A stretch of 64,000 nt of DNA from Dryomyza anilis. Taxonomy: Eukaryota > Arthropoda > Insecta > Diptera > Dryomyzidae. Shown in pieces: positions 36,145 to 49,602 of this stretch. The notes under the pieces were generated by a model that saw only the letters and a program-made list of their open reading frames with translations, did no database searches and was not told the origin of the DNA. The position numbers and the translations under genes were made by a program. Location of the stretch: positions 123,269,593-123,333,592 of the forward strand of contig OX638130.1 of the NCBI GenBank assembly GCA_951804985.1. The letters run 5' to 3'. Every line of letters starts with the position of its first letter. The stretch's first letter is position 1.

Positions 36145-37050
36145 ATATCATTTTTTTTTTGGAAAAAAAATTTTTTTTCGGAGAATTTTTTTTGACAATT
36201 TTTTTTACGAAGAAATTAATTTCTGAGATTTTTTTTTACGAAAATATTTTTTTTTCGAATTTAATTTTTCGAACATTTTTGTATATGAAAAATTCGTAAA
36301 AAAAAGTTCATCTATTAATTTATTTTGAAAAACTTGTTTTGTAATAAGCAGTATTTAACAATTAATTTTTTTTTTCGGACAAATTTTTTGTTTACAATAC
36401 ATAATTTTTTTTTCGAAAAAATTTTTTTTTTTGTGAAATTTTTTCCGGACAATTTTTATTTACGAAAACATTTATTTCTGTGATTTTTTTATGAAAACTT
36501 TTTTTTTTCGAATATATTTTAATATTTTTTTTTAGAATATTTTTTTATAAAAAAAATTGTAAAAAAAAGTCCTTCTATTAATTTATTTTGAAAAATTTGT
36601 TTTAAATAATAAGCAATATTTAACAATTCAATTTTTTTTTCTGACAATTTTTTTTTTCTCGGACAAATTTTTTATTTACGAAAAAAAATTTCCGATATTT
36701 AAAGAAAAAAATTCGCATACATTTTTTTTTTTCGAATTTTATTTTTTTTTTTTTGAAAAATTCACAAAGAAATGTCCATCAATTAATTTATTTTGAAAAA
36801 ACTTGTTTAAAATAATATTTTATAATTCAAGCAAGTAGTTTTTAACAATTAAATAATATAAACTTTATAGGAATTATAAATAAATATTTTTGAGTGTAAA
36901 TTGGATGTTTCAGAACCATATTACATTAAAAATATTAAATTGCAATTCAATGATTGAATTCATCCATATGATGAACCTGGTAGTTGTTGAAAAAATTTAT
37001 AATATATATGAATAAAATCATCATATTGAAGAATTTCTTTTTGCTGTGTA
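36145..37050 (-). repeat. A/T tract followed by an inverted family 2 end
   Basis: 36145-36790 consists of A and T runs joined by TTTTCGAA or TTCGGACAA words, with a sub-repeat TTAATTTATTTTGAAAAA seen three times (about 36316, 36578 and 36783). At 36900-37050 the minus strand reads ACACAGCAAAAAGAAATTCTTC followed by AATATGATGA words, a family 2 left end in inverted orientation. With the plus-strand copy at 35488, the two family 2 pieces face each other across the A/T tract. Confidence 0.55.
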
Positions 37051-38289
37051 TTACATCGAGCACTACCTCTGAAATATTTATATACTAAAATATATGAAAC
37101 TGGTAAAAATAAATATTTCCCATCAAAATCCAATCAATTTTTGTAGCAATACTTATTTGCTTTATGAAAAAATATTTAATAAAAACCAAAAAAAAAAAAA
37201 TTTAAAATATCAGTAATACAAATATTCTCCCCCAAACAATAGCTGATATAAAACATGTTTGAGAAAATCATACAGAATGCAAAAATAAAAATATATTTAT
37301 TATAAAAATTTAAATTAAATTTTAATGCAGCAAAAGAAAAAAACAAACATAAAATAAATACTTTGCAAAACTTGTATTTAAACAGGGGCATAAAATGTAC
37401 CCTCACCAAAATTTTAAACAAGGTTCAAGTGAAATATTTCATATATATGCCCTATGCAAACAGCATATTTTTTCTACTATGCTATGCAAACATCCAAACG
37501 CCAATCTTATGCCATACATATAAAAAAAATATGCTCAATAAATGCAAATAAATAAGAAAAATCCTTATTTCCGAAAAGTACCCACGTCGTACCATCAAAC
37601 AAAAAACGAACGAACCAACAAAATCATAAAACAATAGAAACGGAAATAAATGAAAATAAATAATACTATAAAACAAAAAAGAAACAGTAGTAAGTAAAGT
37701 CAGTAGAAGTAGAAGGAGAATCAAAACAAGACTAGGTAAAAAAAGAGAAAAAAAAACTGAAAATTACGAACAAGAATTGAAAATTGGGAAATTATTTACT
37801 CGTGCACAAAAAGTGATCCCGCGGGTATTGTTAGCGTGTTTTTGTTGTTTTATTTGTTTTTTTTTTTTAGTTGGCATTGTTGCTTATTTGTTGCATAAAT
37901 TTTATGCAAAATTCACTCGCTAAAACAATGGACGACGACGAGGAGTCAGCATTGTGTGGCGCTTTTCACAGGACCCAACATGGCCCACGACCCAGGATGA
38001 TGTTGTGGTGCGCACCGCGCTGGGTTGTTGGGTGTGGCAATTTATTTGTGGTTTACGCGACGCTAATGGCGTTTAAAATATCAGCATAAATTTAAGTTAG
38101 CAACAAACGTGGCCAACAACAATACAAACAACAACAACAACAACAAAAAAATGTACGAATAACTTGGCTATTTTAGTTTAAAACTGAAAATTGAAAGCGA
38201 AATTAAATGCGCCACAGCATTTATTGCAAAAGAGCCACAGCATTTATTGGAGTTGAAATGTGGCAACGTTGCGCGCTGTATTTGTGCGG

Positions 38290-40450
38290 TAATTATTTTA
38301 TATAATTTTTTTAGATTTCCTTCTGTTTCGAACTTTTATTATGCACAATAAAAGTTGTAATGATTTTGGTGTATTTCTGTATGATTTTTTAAATAATGAG
38401 CTGTATTATGTTTGAACAATGTTTTTTAAGAAAAACAACCCATTATTATGTGATTTTTTGCAGCAACAGTTTTTAATTTGTTACGTTTACTTTTTGCTCT
38501 TTATTGCAGTTTTGTTTTTATGCAGTGGTTTTGTATATAATTTGCTCTTTATATAGTTTGTTCTTTACAGAGTATGGCCTAGGTAGAGTTTGCTTTTTAT
38601 AGAGTAAGTTTTGCAGCTTTATATGTAAATTGCTCTTTGATTTTTAGTATTTATATAAATTTAATTTTTTTAGTTCGCGTTTTTATCATTACGCAGTATG
38701 CTCTTTATACAGTTTGCTCTTTACTCATTATGGCCTTGATTTAGTTTGCTTCTTATATATTGTTTTGTAATTTTATATATAAATTACTCTTTGCTCCTAA
38801 TACTGTTGAGTATTTATACAAATTTGACTTTTTTAGTTCGCCTTTTTTTATCTTTACGAGTATGCTCTTTAAACAGTTTTCGTTGATTAAATTTGCAGTA
38901 TGTCGTTGATTAAATTTGCTTTTTATACTTTACCTTTATTCAGTTTGCTTCGTATAGAGTTTGTTTTGTAGTATTATATATAAATTGCTCTTTGCTCTTA
39001 ATACTAATAAGTCTTTATATTAATTTGACTTCTTTAGTTCACCTTTTTTATCTTTACGAGTATGCTCTTTAAAAAGTTTGCTCCTTATACAGTAAGTCCT
39101 TGTTTCAGTTTGCTTTTAGGTATATATTTTGCAGGGTATGTTTTGCAGCATTATATATAAATAGCTTTTTGATTTTTATACTTTTTAGTCTTTATATAAA
39201 TTTGATTTTTTTGTGGTTCGCGTTTTTTATCTTTATGCAGTTCTTTATACAGTTTGCTCTTTACTCACTATGACCATTATTCAGTTTGCTTCTTATAGAG
39301 TTTGTTTTGTAGTATTATATATACATTGCTCTTTGCTCTTAATACTGTTAAGTCTTTGAAGTGTCTTGCTTATAGTAAATATCAGAACACAAATTTTTAT
39401 AGAAAACAATATTTATTTAGACAAGACTTGAACCTTTGAAAATAATTTCTGAAATGAATAATGAATGCTTCTGGTAGAATTTGTTTTGTAGTTTTATATG
39501 TCAATTGCTCTTTGATTTTTGTACAGTTTTATTTTTATATAATTTATTATTATTTTTCATATAGTTTTCACTTTATACAATTTATTATTTATACAGTTTT
39601 GTAGTTCAATTTAAATATAGTTTCCCCTTTATACAATTTCCTCTTCATACGTGTTTATCTTTATGTGATATAGTTTTTATACAGTCTTTTACACTCTTTA
39701 CACAGTTGAGTCTTCAATGTTTCGTTTTATATGACCCTCTATAAAATTTGCATTTAATACAATTAGATGTGTATGCAGTTTGCTCTTATTACAGAATGCT
39801 CTTGATACTATTTGATCTTTTCAGTTTGATCCATATACATTTCGATCTTTCTTCATTATTCCATGCTTTTTAAAATGCTATTTTCATAAACAGTTTGATC
39901 ATTAAATAGTTTGTTAGATTACTCTTTATACAGATTGCTCTTTATACAGTTTACTCATTGTACAAGTCGATATTTATGTCTAGTACGATTTTTCCTGTTC
40001 GGTTCTTTTAAAATTAGCGATTAATATAATTTAATCTTTAAAAAGTTTTTTAAAATGCTATTTTCATAAACAGTTTGATCATTAAATAGTTTGTTAGATT
40101 ACTCTTTATACAGATTGCTCTTTATACAGTTTACTCATTGTACAAGTCGATATTTATGTCTAGTACGATTTTTCCTGTTCGGCCATTTTTAAATTAGTGA
40201 TTAATATAATTTCGTCTTTAAAAAGTTTGATTTTTCTACAGTTTTGTCGTTATATAGTTCATTTTATACAAGTTTATGCTCTAAAACGTTTGCTTTCTAT
40301 AGAGTTTTCTTCATAAATAATTCGATCTTTAAAGAGTTTCCTACTTAAACAGTTTGTTCTTTATAAAGTTTGATATTTATACAATTGGAATTTTACACAG
40401 TTCGCACTTGATATAGTTTGCTCTTTGTACAGCTTTTTTTACACTTTATA
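38290..40450. repeat. Degenerate tandem array of TTTGCTCTTTATACAG
   Basis: About 2.1 kb is dominated by variants of AGTTTGCTCTTTATACAG, roughly one per 18-20 bp in places, mixed with TTTTGTAGTATTATATATAA. It decays toward both ends. No gene is present. Confidence 0.85.
39866..40225. repeat. Recent 180-bp tandem duplication
   Basis: TAAAATGCTATTTTCATAAA starts at about 39871 and again at 40051. The match is unbroken up to TTTTTCCTGTTCGG (about 40002 and 40182), and then continues with a few differences. It is much younger than the array around it. Confidence 0.9.
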
Positions 40451-42239
40451 AGCTTTGCTTACAATAGAGAATTTTTGTTCGTTTTCCTAAGTTGCAATAT
40501 TGACACAGCATAGCGTATTCAAAGCTACCCTCTGGTTAAATATCTCTTTGCTTTTACGTCTAATTAACATTTTTCTATGAATTTCCATAATATCTTGGGC
40601 TGTGCCGTCCTTGCGACTGTTTTCTTTGAACACATTAACCCAGTTTTACTTTTTTATCTTTTTGTTTTATTCATTTTGTATATTTTTTTTTGTTTTTTGT
40701 TTATACAAGGATTCGCTTTAGATATTCAAATGTTTTCGCCTGTCATGCATTAATGCCTCGTTGACACTCTGTTTGGCTGTAGTGCCAAAAATATAGAATA
40801 TTCTTTATTGATTTTTACTTGAAGACCCCGCACTCCCCCCTGTATATGAAGCATTGAAAAGCATTAGAAATACAGCGGGGGGTTCTGGTTTGACTGGGGA
40901 CTTTGTGTTGAAGACAAAACGTACTTTGCTGACAGCTGAGTAAAATTTGGCAAGCAAAAAGTGGGTCAAACTTTAGACAATGGCAGAGGAGTATACGAAT
41001 TGAAAGGGCCTTTTGTTTTGAAAATATATTTCAACTTTAAAATTTTGAAAATAAAATTACGATATTCAAAATTCCTTAAAATTTCAAATTTTAGTAAAAA
41101 AAATAAAATTTCACTTAATTCTTTTAAAAATAGTTTATAAAAAATATTCGCAAATTTTTGCTTTCAACAAATCTAAATTTTAATCCAGCCAACTTAATTT
41201 AATAGTTACACTCGAGTGCCATACTTATGCTAATGAAATGCCAGCTTAAATTAAGAGCATAATTTGAGTCTGATCTGTGCGCCTTTTGCTACACGTATGC
41301 GTCACCCTATGTTCGCAGCGCCCTCCACATTCAAGGTTAAATATATATGTACCGTGCAGCATTCATTTCGCCGTAGCGCTTTGTATGGTATTTAATCCTT
41401 TTTATAGCCGCGCTGTAATTCGAAACCAAAACCGTACAGGCTGCAGAACGGCTTTAGAGGCAGCGGTAACATATGCCAGCTGTTAGCCGCACAGACAGCT
41501 AGGTCGAGAACGCGAGACTGACAGCCAGCCAGCCAGCCAGAAGGACAGACACAACATGCGGAAGACATGAATAGGATCTGTGTTGATAAACCATAGCAAG
41601 CTTAGGCATCAAATTAAATTAAGAGACCTTGCTGTTCAATGTTGAATGAATGGACCCTCAAGTGAGGCTCAACTTACAATGCAAAAATTATTTTAAATTG
41701 AAAATAAACGGAAGAATGGAATTTTTAATGTGATTATCTCATATTCAAGGTATTTTTAAATTTTACCATTATTTTGGCACTTAAATATTTTAACACAGAA
41801 AACATATTGTTGAACTAAAAAATCAGTATTAATTGTTAAAAACAAAAAACATTATACGTTTCAAAAATCCAAAAAAAAATACTTTTTCTATCGATTAATG
41901 GTAATAATTCGAATATTGTTAATAATTCTGTTCTCTAAATCGATACTTTATTTTAACAATTAGTTCTACTAACAGTTCTTTCTGGAACAGTTTTTGTAAT
42001 ATTTGAGTTTGAAAAGTATAGTCTCAAAAACCCCAAAAATTGAGAACATTTAATGAATTTAAACTGATAAATATATATTATTATCGCATATACATCGAAT
42101 TGTAACTATTTAAAAGATTATATTAACGATTGGAAATTCATATTTCATTTTTCATACTTTTTTTTCAAAAATCATAATTCTACTTGTTTTTCGATGTAAG
42201 GCTTGTAACTATGTAACAAACAATTTTAAGTAGGAGAAG

Positions 42240-43015
42240 TTTGTTGAAAATGTAATATTTGATATTTATTGTATTGAAGAACAATTCATAATATTGATGA
42301 CTAGAAAACATGAATGTTATGAATTCAACATCAATTTGACGAATGACTGAAAAAGTGTTCTTCAGTTTGAGAAAATGTATGCGAATACGTTTCATTACAT
42401 TGATGAAAAAAATACAAATACAAAAGACACACAATATATGTACATCATGTTGAAGAATTTTCTTCATCAAACCAAATTTTAATCAACATTTTTATTTTAC
42501 GTTAATTTTTTGCCATATTCAGAGTTCGCAAGTAGTTTTTGTTTATTATTAATTACAACTTTTTATTAATATAAAGTTGTATTTATACAAAAAAAAAAGT
42601 ATAAAATATTTTTTCGGTTTTTTTTCTTTTGCTATGAATTTTATTTTTTTCGGAAATATTTTATTTGGAAAACAATTTTATATTGGACAATTCTTTTTTG
42701 TTAAAGAATTTTTAAATTTATTTTGTTTTTTTTTGTTGAAAAAAACATTTATTGTTTTTGTTGAATTTTTTTTTTAATTTTGTTGAACATTTTTTTGTTC
42801 TATTTTTCTATTATAATTTTTTTTTTTCAAAAAAAAAATATATATTTTTTTTCAATCAATAATTTTTTTTATTTTTTTTTTGTTGAAAATATATATTTTT
42901 TTCATTCTATTAATTTTTTTTAAACTCTGTTTTTTTAGTTTTTTAAATTATTTTTTTTTTATTTTTTAATTTTAAATTAAATTTTTCTATTTGACTATTC
43001 TACTTGTATTTTTTT
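42240..43015 (+). mobile_element. Dispersed repeat family 2 copy with A/T tract
   Basis: GAAGAACAATTCATAATATT, GACTGAAAAAGTGTTCTTCA, TACGTTTCATTACATTGATG and TTCATCAAACCAAATTTTAA (42463) appear in the same order as at 54.7-55.0 kb. ACAACTTTTTATTAATA then leads into an A/T tract with TTTTTTCGG and TTGTTGAA words (42580-43015). No coding frame longer than chance occurs. Confidence 0.7.
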
Positions 43016-43029
43016 TTAGTAATTCATTC

Positions 43030-43400
43030 AATTTAAACATATTATGTTTAGACCAAACATATAATGTTAACATCCAAATATATTATTTTTCGTGCCAACC
43101 ATATTAGTCAAACATATTAAGTTTAGAGCCAAACATATTATGTTTAGAGTCAAATATATTATGTTTATAGTTTAGATTAATCCAAATACATATTATGTAT
43201 ATTTACATGTATGTTTTCATCCAAAAATATTATGTTTAGAGCCAGCCATATTATGTTTAAAGTCAAACATATTAATTTTAGAGCCAAACATATTATGTTT
43301 AGAGCCAAATATATTATGTTTATAGTTTACATTAATCCAAATACATATTATGTATATTTACAAATATATATTATGTTTACAGCGTTCTCCAAACATATAC
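43030..43400. repeat. Tandem repeat ACATATTATGTTTAGAGCCA
   Basis: About a dozen imperfect 19-21-bp units (ACATATTATGTTTAGAGCCA and AATATATTATGTTTAT) occur, plus a longer duplicated segment GTTTAGATTAATCCAAATAC / GTTTACATTAATCCAAATAC about 153 bp apart. The 114-residue frame through it is repetitive and not a protein. Confidence 0.9.
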
Positions 43401-43816
43401 GTTGTATGCCGATAACTGGGAGTGCTATTATGTTTGGGAGAGCTATTTTTTCCCTGCGTGTGTGTAAAACGAAATACAAAATTTTCTGTACAAAAATTTC
43501 AAAAAAAAATAATTTCAAAAACTGTCCTTTTATTATTTTTTGGAAGAAAAATTAATATTGCGCGTGATTTAACTAAAAGTGTAGGTGCTCCATTTTATAC
43601 AAGTGTTGTCCTTTATCTTAAAAACACATTTCTGTTGCTTTTGTATTTGTTTAAATTTAGTATTATTATTTAGTATTATTCCAGAAATAAAAAAAAAAAC
43701 AATTATCAGTTCCTATAATGGTCTTATTAAAATTTCTGCTAGAGATAATACCGTTCACCCGTAAACTATTTTGAAGTCTAAAAAATGTCTAGTAAATGTT
43801 TTATAAAATATGTTTA

Positions 43817-43895
43817 AAATATGTCTAATTTCCATACTAATAAATGTCTAATTTCCATACTAAAATATGTCTAATTTCCATACAAAAATATGTCT
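43817..43895. repeat. Tandem repeat ATGTCTAATTTCCATACTAA
   Basis: Three clear units of 24-26 bp and a fourth broken unit run in a row. Confidence 0.85.
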
Positions 43896-45165
43896 GAAAC
43901 AACACTTTTGTCAGTGGAATAAATTGTATTCAAATATAGGCTGGAAATTATACTCAATTCTATGTTAAAATTACTTATAAAACTACTTATTTTAATACTA
44001 AAAACTTAAAAACTACTAAAATACTAACATACAATATACATTTGTTTAACTAATAATGATTTACTAAAAATTTGTTAAATATTAAAATGATAAATTATAT
44101 AAAAAATATATTTAAGAATTTAAATTAAAAAAATATCTATAAAATAATAAGAAATAATTTAAAAATATTAGATGTAAAGTTCAATAATAAAGTAATTAGC
44201 AACCATAAAATACTTTTACTATTTTTATGTTTCAATTTATTTTTATAAAATTTAATAAACTTGTTTTTCTATAATTTCTTATTTAAAAATAAACCAAAGT
44301 TACTACCCTCTAAACAACTGACTTGATTTACATAAATTCAATTAATCCAAATTAAAAATGCATTTATTTTGCATAAATTTCAGTTTTTTTCTTCTTTCTA
44401 GTTGACTTTTTCCACACTCTCGCATTTTTTTTTTAACTCAATTAAATGAAACCCGTGACGGTCCTGTTGAGTTGCCTGACAGCGACTCACGCACGCACGC
44501 AGCATGTTGTGTGTATTAGATTTTTTTTTTATTAGTATAAGTTGTCTACGTACATGTGTGAGTAATTTAAAGCGACATGAAAATGAAGGATTTTCTAGGA
44601 TATCGTTGTATTTTTTGCACGTTTTGCACGTACGACGTACATTGCGTGCTGCTGTGTGTGGTGAGTACTTTTGTATTATGTGCAATTTCTACCCACTATA
44701 ATATATATCAAAACAACAAAAAAAAAAAAATGAAAACACGAAGAAAATAAATTTCTGCAGCACGTGAAATGCAAAGCTAAACATTCAATTACTAAACAAC
44801 AGCAGCATTAGGAAAATACGAGTTTTTCAGGCAGGCCAGGCCGCCCAACGGCAGTCACAATTTAACGCGTTTTCTTTTTTTTTTGTATATTTTTTCTTAA
44901 TTTTTCGTAAAAATAATATAAATAATAAAATGTAAAGTGAACAACAAAAACATTAGTGTGCAACAAACTTTTATTTCCGTTGCGCTAATTTATACAGCAA
45001 AACTAGGAGCAAAAAAAAAAAAAATATTATAAAAAAATGTCATGGAAAATTTAAATTTAATTTAACATATTTTGTTATTATAAGCAAATTCATTTTTTGT
45101 ATTTAAAAAATGATATAGTTTCATAGCTTGTATTAAATAAATGAATTTAAAAAGGATAATTAGTT

Positions 45166-45260
45166 TGAAAAATATATCGTCACTATTATACCAAAGGGGT
45201 GAATGTGCAATTTTTGACATTTTTGAATGTAGTTTATCCTTAAGTATGCTGTGCCAAAAT
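45166..45260 (+). repeat. Dispersed segment shared with the window end
   Basis: ATATATCGTC, CAAAGGGGTGAATGTG, TTGACATTT, GAATGTAGTTT and CTGTGCCA occur in order here and again at 63905-64000 (CATATCGTC, CAAAGGGGAGAATGTG, TTGACATTT, GAATGTAGTTTTTCC, CTGTGCCA). It probably belongs to the same element as the inverted repeat that follows at 45321. Confidence 0.7.
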
Positions 45261-45320
45261 CGCGTGTCTTTTTGTTGGATATTTCTAGCCACAAAAGACA
45301 AAACCAAGAGGACGAATTTC

Positions 45321-45599
45321 GCCATAAGGGCGAATCATTTCGTTTTTTTGCTATAACTCTTTAATAGTATAAGATTTAATAGTGATGTAAAGGCAATTAT
45401 TGTTTGTTTTAAAAGCACCTATCGATCTGCATCATTAATAAAAATATTTTGCTAAACATTAATTTGACAATTTTTTTGGAATTAATAACGCAGATCGACA
45501 GGTGCTTTGAAAACCAACAATAATTGCCTTTACATAACTATTTTATCTTATACCATTAAATAGTTATAGCAAAAAAACGAAAAGATTCGCCCTTTTGGC
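45321..45599. mobile_element. Foldback inverted repeat, arms about 119 bp
   Basis: The left arm 45321-45440 (GCCATAAGGGCGAATC..., GTAAAGGCAATTATTG, CACCTATCGATCTGC) is answered by the right arm 45481-45599 in reverse complement (GCAGATCGACAGGTG, CAATAATTGCCTTTAC, GATTCGCCCTTTTGGC). The 40-bp spacer is AT-rich. Arms differ at several positions, so it is older than the foldback at 35.7 kb. A third, direct partial arm lies at 45620-45710 (TTGCTATAA..., AAAGCACCTATCGATTTGC). No coding content. Confidence 0.8.
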
Positions 45600-45619
45600 A
45601 TGACAAGATTTTCAATTTC

Positions 45620-45710
45620 TTCGTTTTTTTTTTGCTATAATTTTATATTGGTGCAAGATAAAATAGTGGGTATTTATTATTTGTTTTTAAAGCACCTATC
45701 GATTTGCAAA
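45620..45710 (+). repeat. Third, partial copy of the foldback arm
   Basis: TCGTTTTTTTTTTGCTATAA, AAGATAAAATAGTG, TTATTATTTGTTTT and AAAGCACCTATCGAT follow the left arm of the 45321 element in the same orientation, with one internal gap. Confidence 0.65.
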
Positions 45711-47489
45711 TATTTCTTTTTCCATTTTTCTTTTTTAATTTCGCATATTTAAAAAAAAAACCTTTTAAGCCATTTGGCTTTAATTTCACACATATGTCAA
45801 ATATCCGATAAAAAAACGTCGCGCCACATTTTATTCCCTTAGCAATTATCAAATTTGTCTAAATTTCAGACAAACCTTTGCCAAAAAAAAAAAGAAACCT
45901 CGTAAATTTCGCATTTCTTTTGGCAAATAATTGTATGCAAAGTGTGTGCGCCATAAAGTGGCAACACTGTCACCTTTTATGCGCAGAACAAAAACAGCAA
46001 TAAGGCCAGAACACACTTCAGTTTTCTTTTTTTCAGTGCGCCGTATTATAGCCTGCTATACGCCCTACAATTTTGTTATTGCTCCATTTTCTCCATCCCC
46101 ATTCCCAACAATATACTCCATCGTTCGGTCTCCAACTCACACAAATCAAAATGGATTTTAAAGTAGCTTTTCGTTTCTATCTCGCTCCAGCCTCCCACTC
46201 CACAAAACGTAGCATGGTAAAGCTCTTCACTAGCTAAACCTTCCCCCCACCATAATTCATTTATTTTCTGCCACACGTTGACTCATTTCTGTTACTCTAC
46301 TCAGCGCCATCGTTATCGCCGTTACGCATAACGTTGCCCCAAATTCAAGGGTATTTGCCGTTTAAAGCTGCTGGAATTTTGTCGAAAAATATTTTGGGAA
46401 AATTTTAAATTGTTTATTTTTTTTTTTTACTTTACTGCATCAAAACAAAACCAAAAAAAAAAGCAACACGAAAAATTGTTTGCTTAATAAAATTTAGAAA
46501 ATTGCGCACTGGACGCTACTACTTGACATGACACAACAGGACTCAACTCGACTTGTTCAGCAAAATAAAATAAAATTTAAAATGCAAATTAAGTGAGAAG
46601 AATTGTTCGTGTTTTGTTTACAATTCTGATTTCAGTTTCGGCGAATAAACCTTGAAAGGACAACGCAGCGCTGTTTGAGCGGAGATAACGCTTTGCGGGA
46701 GTTGAGTTGAAATTTTCGGTTGAGTTGCTATTTTTGGACACAATTTGAGAAGCAGGTGAGTGTAATTTATTTGCATAAAATATGCGGAGTAAGGGGGAAG
46801 ATGTTTAAAATTTAAATTAAAAATTATTTTTTTTAACAATAACTAAATTTTAAAATACTAGTGTAAATAACATATTAATTAGTAATAAAAATAATTAAAT
46901 AAAATCACATAATAAATCTAGAATGGAAGATATTGCACATGTCTATTATGCGGAATTTTCCAAATTTTTATAATAAAAATATTTTTAAAATTTCAATTCG
47001 GACGATATTTTTTTCTATTTCAAAATTCGATTTTTCAATACAAAGTAAACGTATTCTAATCGAATTCTATGAAAGGAATTCAAATTTATTTTAATTGTCA
47101 AATATTTGAATTTAAAATTTTGATTCTCGAAGTTTTCACTCGGAGTTCACTCGGGTCTCAACAGAATCACGCATTACAGATAATTCATTCTTCAGTCGCA
47201 CGATACGTTTGTGGAACAATCTCACTGCGTCTCTTTTTACCAAAATTTTTGATGTTGTCATATTCAAGACAGATATACACTGACACTACTCCATCTATTC
47301 CCTTTTCCCACTACCCTTAAACTTTACTATGATCAACATTTTGTTTTGAAAGAACAGGGGACATCCCCTGAGTCAATCTGTGAAAAAAATACAAATTTCA
47401 AATTTACGTTGTTCCCTTAAGTAATAAAAAATAATAGTAATTAAAATCGAAATGGTACTCAAATTTGAAACACAAATTTCAAATTACAT

Positions 47490-48000
47490 ATTCAATTTTG
47501 ATCAAAAGTGAATTTCCGAAAATTCCCCATTTCAAAGACATTCTCAACAATAACTCATAATTCTCTCGAGCAATTTCAATAAAATTTTGCGCATAAAATC
47601 ACAATAGTATTTCATACGTTTTCTCCAAAAATAAATGCGTTCCGAAATATAATAAACTAATACGCCTTAAAATAAGCATTAATATTAAAATTCGAAATAT
47701 ATTTTTTTAAATGAAATATTAATATTTCATTTGATTTCAATTCATACAAATTATGGCACATTTAATTCGTTTTTCCATCCAATATTTGAATTTTGATCAA
47801 AAGTTAATTTCAAGAAATTCCCCATTTTAAAGACATTTTCAACCATATCTCATAGTTCCCTCAAGCAATTTCAATACAATTTTTATCATAAACTCACACT
47901 AGTATTTCCAACGTTTTCTACAATTTATAATAAATGAATACGCCTTAAAATAACTTAAATTTCAAAATTTGTAAATTAATTTTTTTATAATTTTTAATGC
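47490..48000. repeat. Two diverged tandem units of about 297 bp
   Basis: AATTTTGATCAAAAGTGAAT (about 47494) and AATTTTGATCAAAAGTTAAT (about 47789) open two units that share AATTCCCCATTT, AAAGACATT, GCAATTTCAATA, TAGTATTTC, ACGTTTTCT and ATACGCCTTAAAATAA. The second unit is shorter. Confidence 0.85.
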
Positions 48001-48144
48001 AAATAAAAAAAAAAATCAATTCAATTCCCTGCTGACATACGACCCCCACAAGCAGCCATTTGACACATTTTTTCAATTTTAGTGCGTTGACAATACGTAG
48101 TGTCGGCACATATACCGACATAATAACCTACACAGACGCACACC

Positions 48145-48390
48145 TCCTGACACAGACAGACAGACAGCCATACATGACAGCAGCCGCCTGCAGCAACAGC
48201 AGCTCAGTGGTGCCAAAAACCTACATTACTTAAAGTGGAGTCGGGTGTTCAAATGGGGAGAGCAGAGGTTCACAATTTAAAAATTTTCACACGTACAGAA
48301 ATTTCAATTTTCAAGCCAGTGACGCCGGCAAACTAGGTCGGACGCATGGGGACCTACAAGTCAATGTGTCTGTCTGTCTGTCAGTCCCTC
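48145..48390. repeat. Complementary (ACAG)n and (CTGT)n microsatellites
   Basis: GACACAGACAGACAGACAGCC (about 48149-48169) and GTGTCTGTCTGTCTGTCAG (about 48365-48383) are reverse complements about 200 bp apart, so they could pair in RNA or single-stranded DNA. Confidence 0.8.
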
Positions 48391-49602
48391 TATGTGACTG
48401 TGTGTAAATGTCCTTGTGCCACATACACACTCAGACACACTTATAGAAAGAGACAACATACTGTAGCGTATCCGGAAGAACGCACAAACACTTAAGCATC
48501 ATCATCATTTTCATAATGACAATAATTATGATTTGACATTTGATAACAATGTTTTTGCTAAGAATACTCAAAAAAAAAAAAAGAGAAAAAGTCAAAAAAA
48601 AAGCATAACATAAAACAAAGTAGTACAAAGAAAGAAATGCAAACCCACAAAAAGGTAGCAACATATGAAAAACGTATGCGGAGTGCGCATCAAAGCGCAA
48701 TGTGTAACATTAAAAAGTGGAGCAGAACACAACGCATAACAATGACAAAAACAAGAGTTGCCAAGTTGCTGTTTTTTTTGTACATTTTTTTTTTCTTAGC
48801 TGGCACAAAACTTTTAAAATGTTTTATTAGAAACATTATGAAAAAATATGTGACGACAAGAGCAACATGAAAAGCGCACATCTTTTGTTGTTCGTTTATA
48901 TCATGTTCTCTGCTTCTTTAGCCTGTTTTCTTTTATGCTAAGCGCACAAAATGAGCGAAAACATAACCTAAAAACGCTTTTAGCAGCTTATATTATTATC
49001 CTTGATCTCATTATGACGAAAAATGCGTTGTACACTTGGTGTAAAAAAAAACAAAAACATGCATCACAAAAAAAAGAACAAAATCGTGAAATTATGAAGA
49101 AATCTTGACAGCAGGCATTTTCAGTTCGCATAGCAATTGTACGATAATCTAGCACAGAAGAAGTCATTTTTTTTTTGCGCCATTTAACAAATTTGTGACC
49201 TTATTTCAGTAATAACAGTTAATGATTTTTCTAGTTGAAAAGAGAATATGTAATTAAAAAAATTGTACTTATTCCAATAACTAACATTAAGCTGCAGCAA
49301 ACTGTTTTAAAATATTTAAATATCTTATTGTATTTGAGGCGCAAAACGTAGTTTTTGCTTGAACTACTACAGTTGCATTATAATTCTTAATTGGTTTATA
49401 GAGTGAGCATGTAGATAACCTGTAGCTTTTATAAAGCTTTTCATTATTGTGCTTCAAGGCAGACTGGTCATACAATTCAATTGAGCTACAATTAAATATA
49501 ATATAATTCGTGAAATTTATAAAAATTTGCAAATTCAAAAATTCAGTCTGCGTAGAAAAGATTTTTACATATACAAAACTAATTGGACCACTGCGTCGTC
49601 GC

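Noticed and set aside
43211..43555. 114-codon plus-strand frame
   Set aside because: It follows the ACATATTATGTTTAGAGCC repeat and reads as a repeated peptide of about seven residues.
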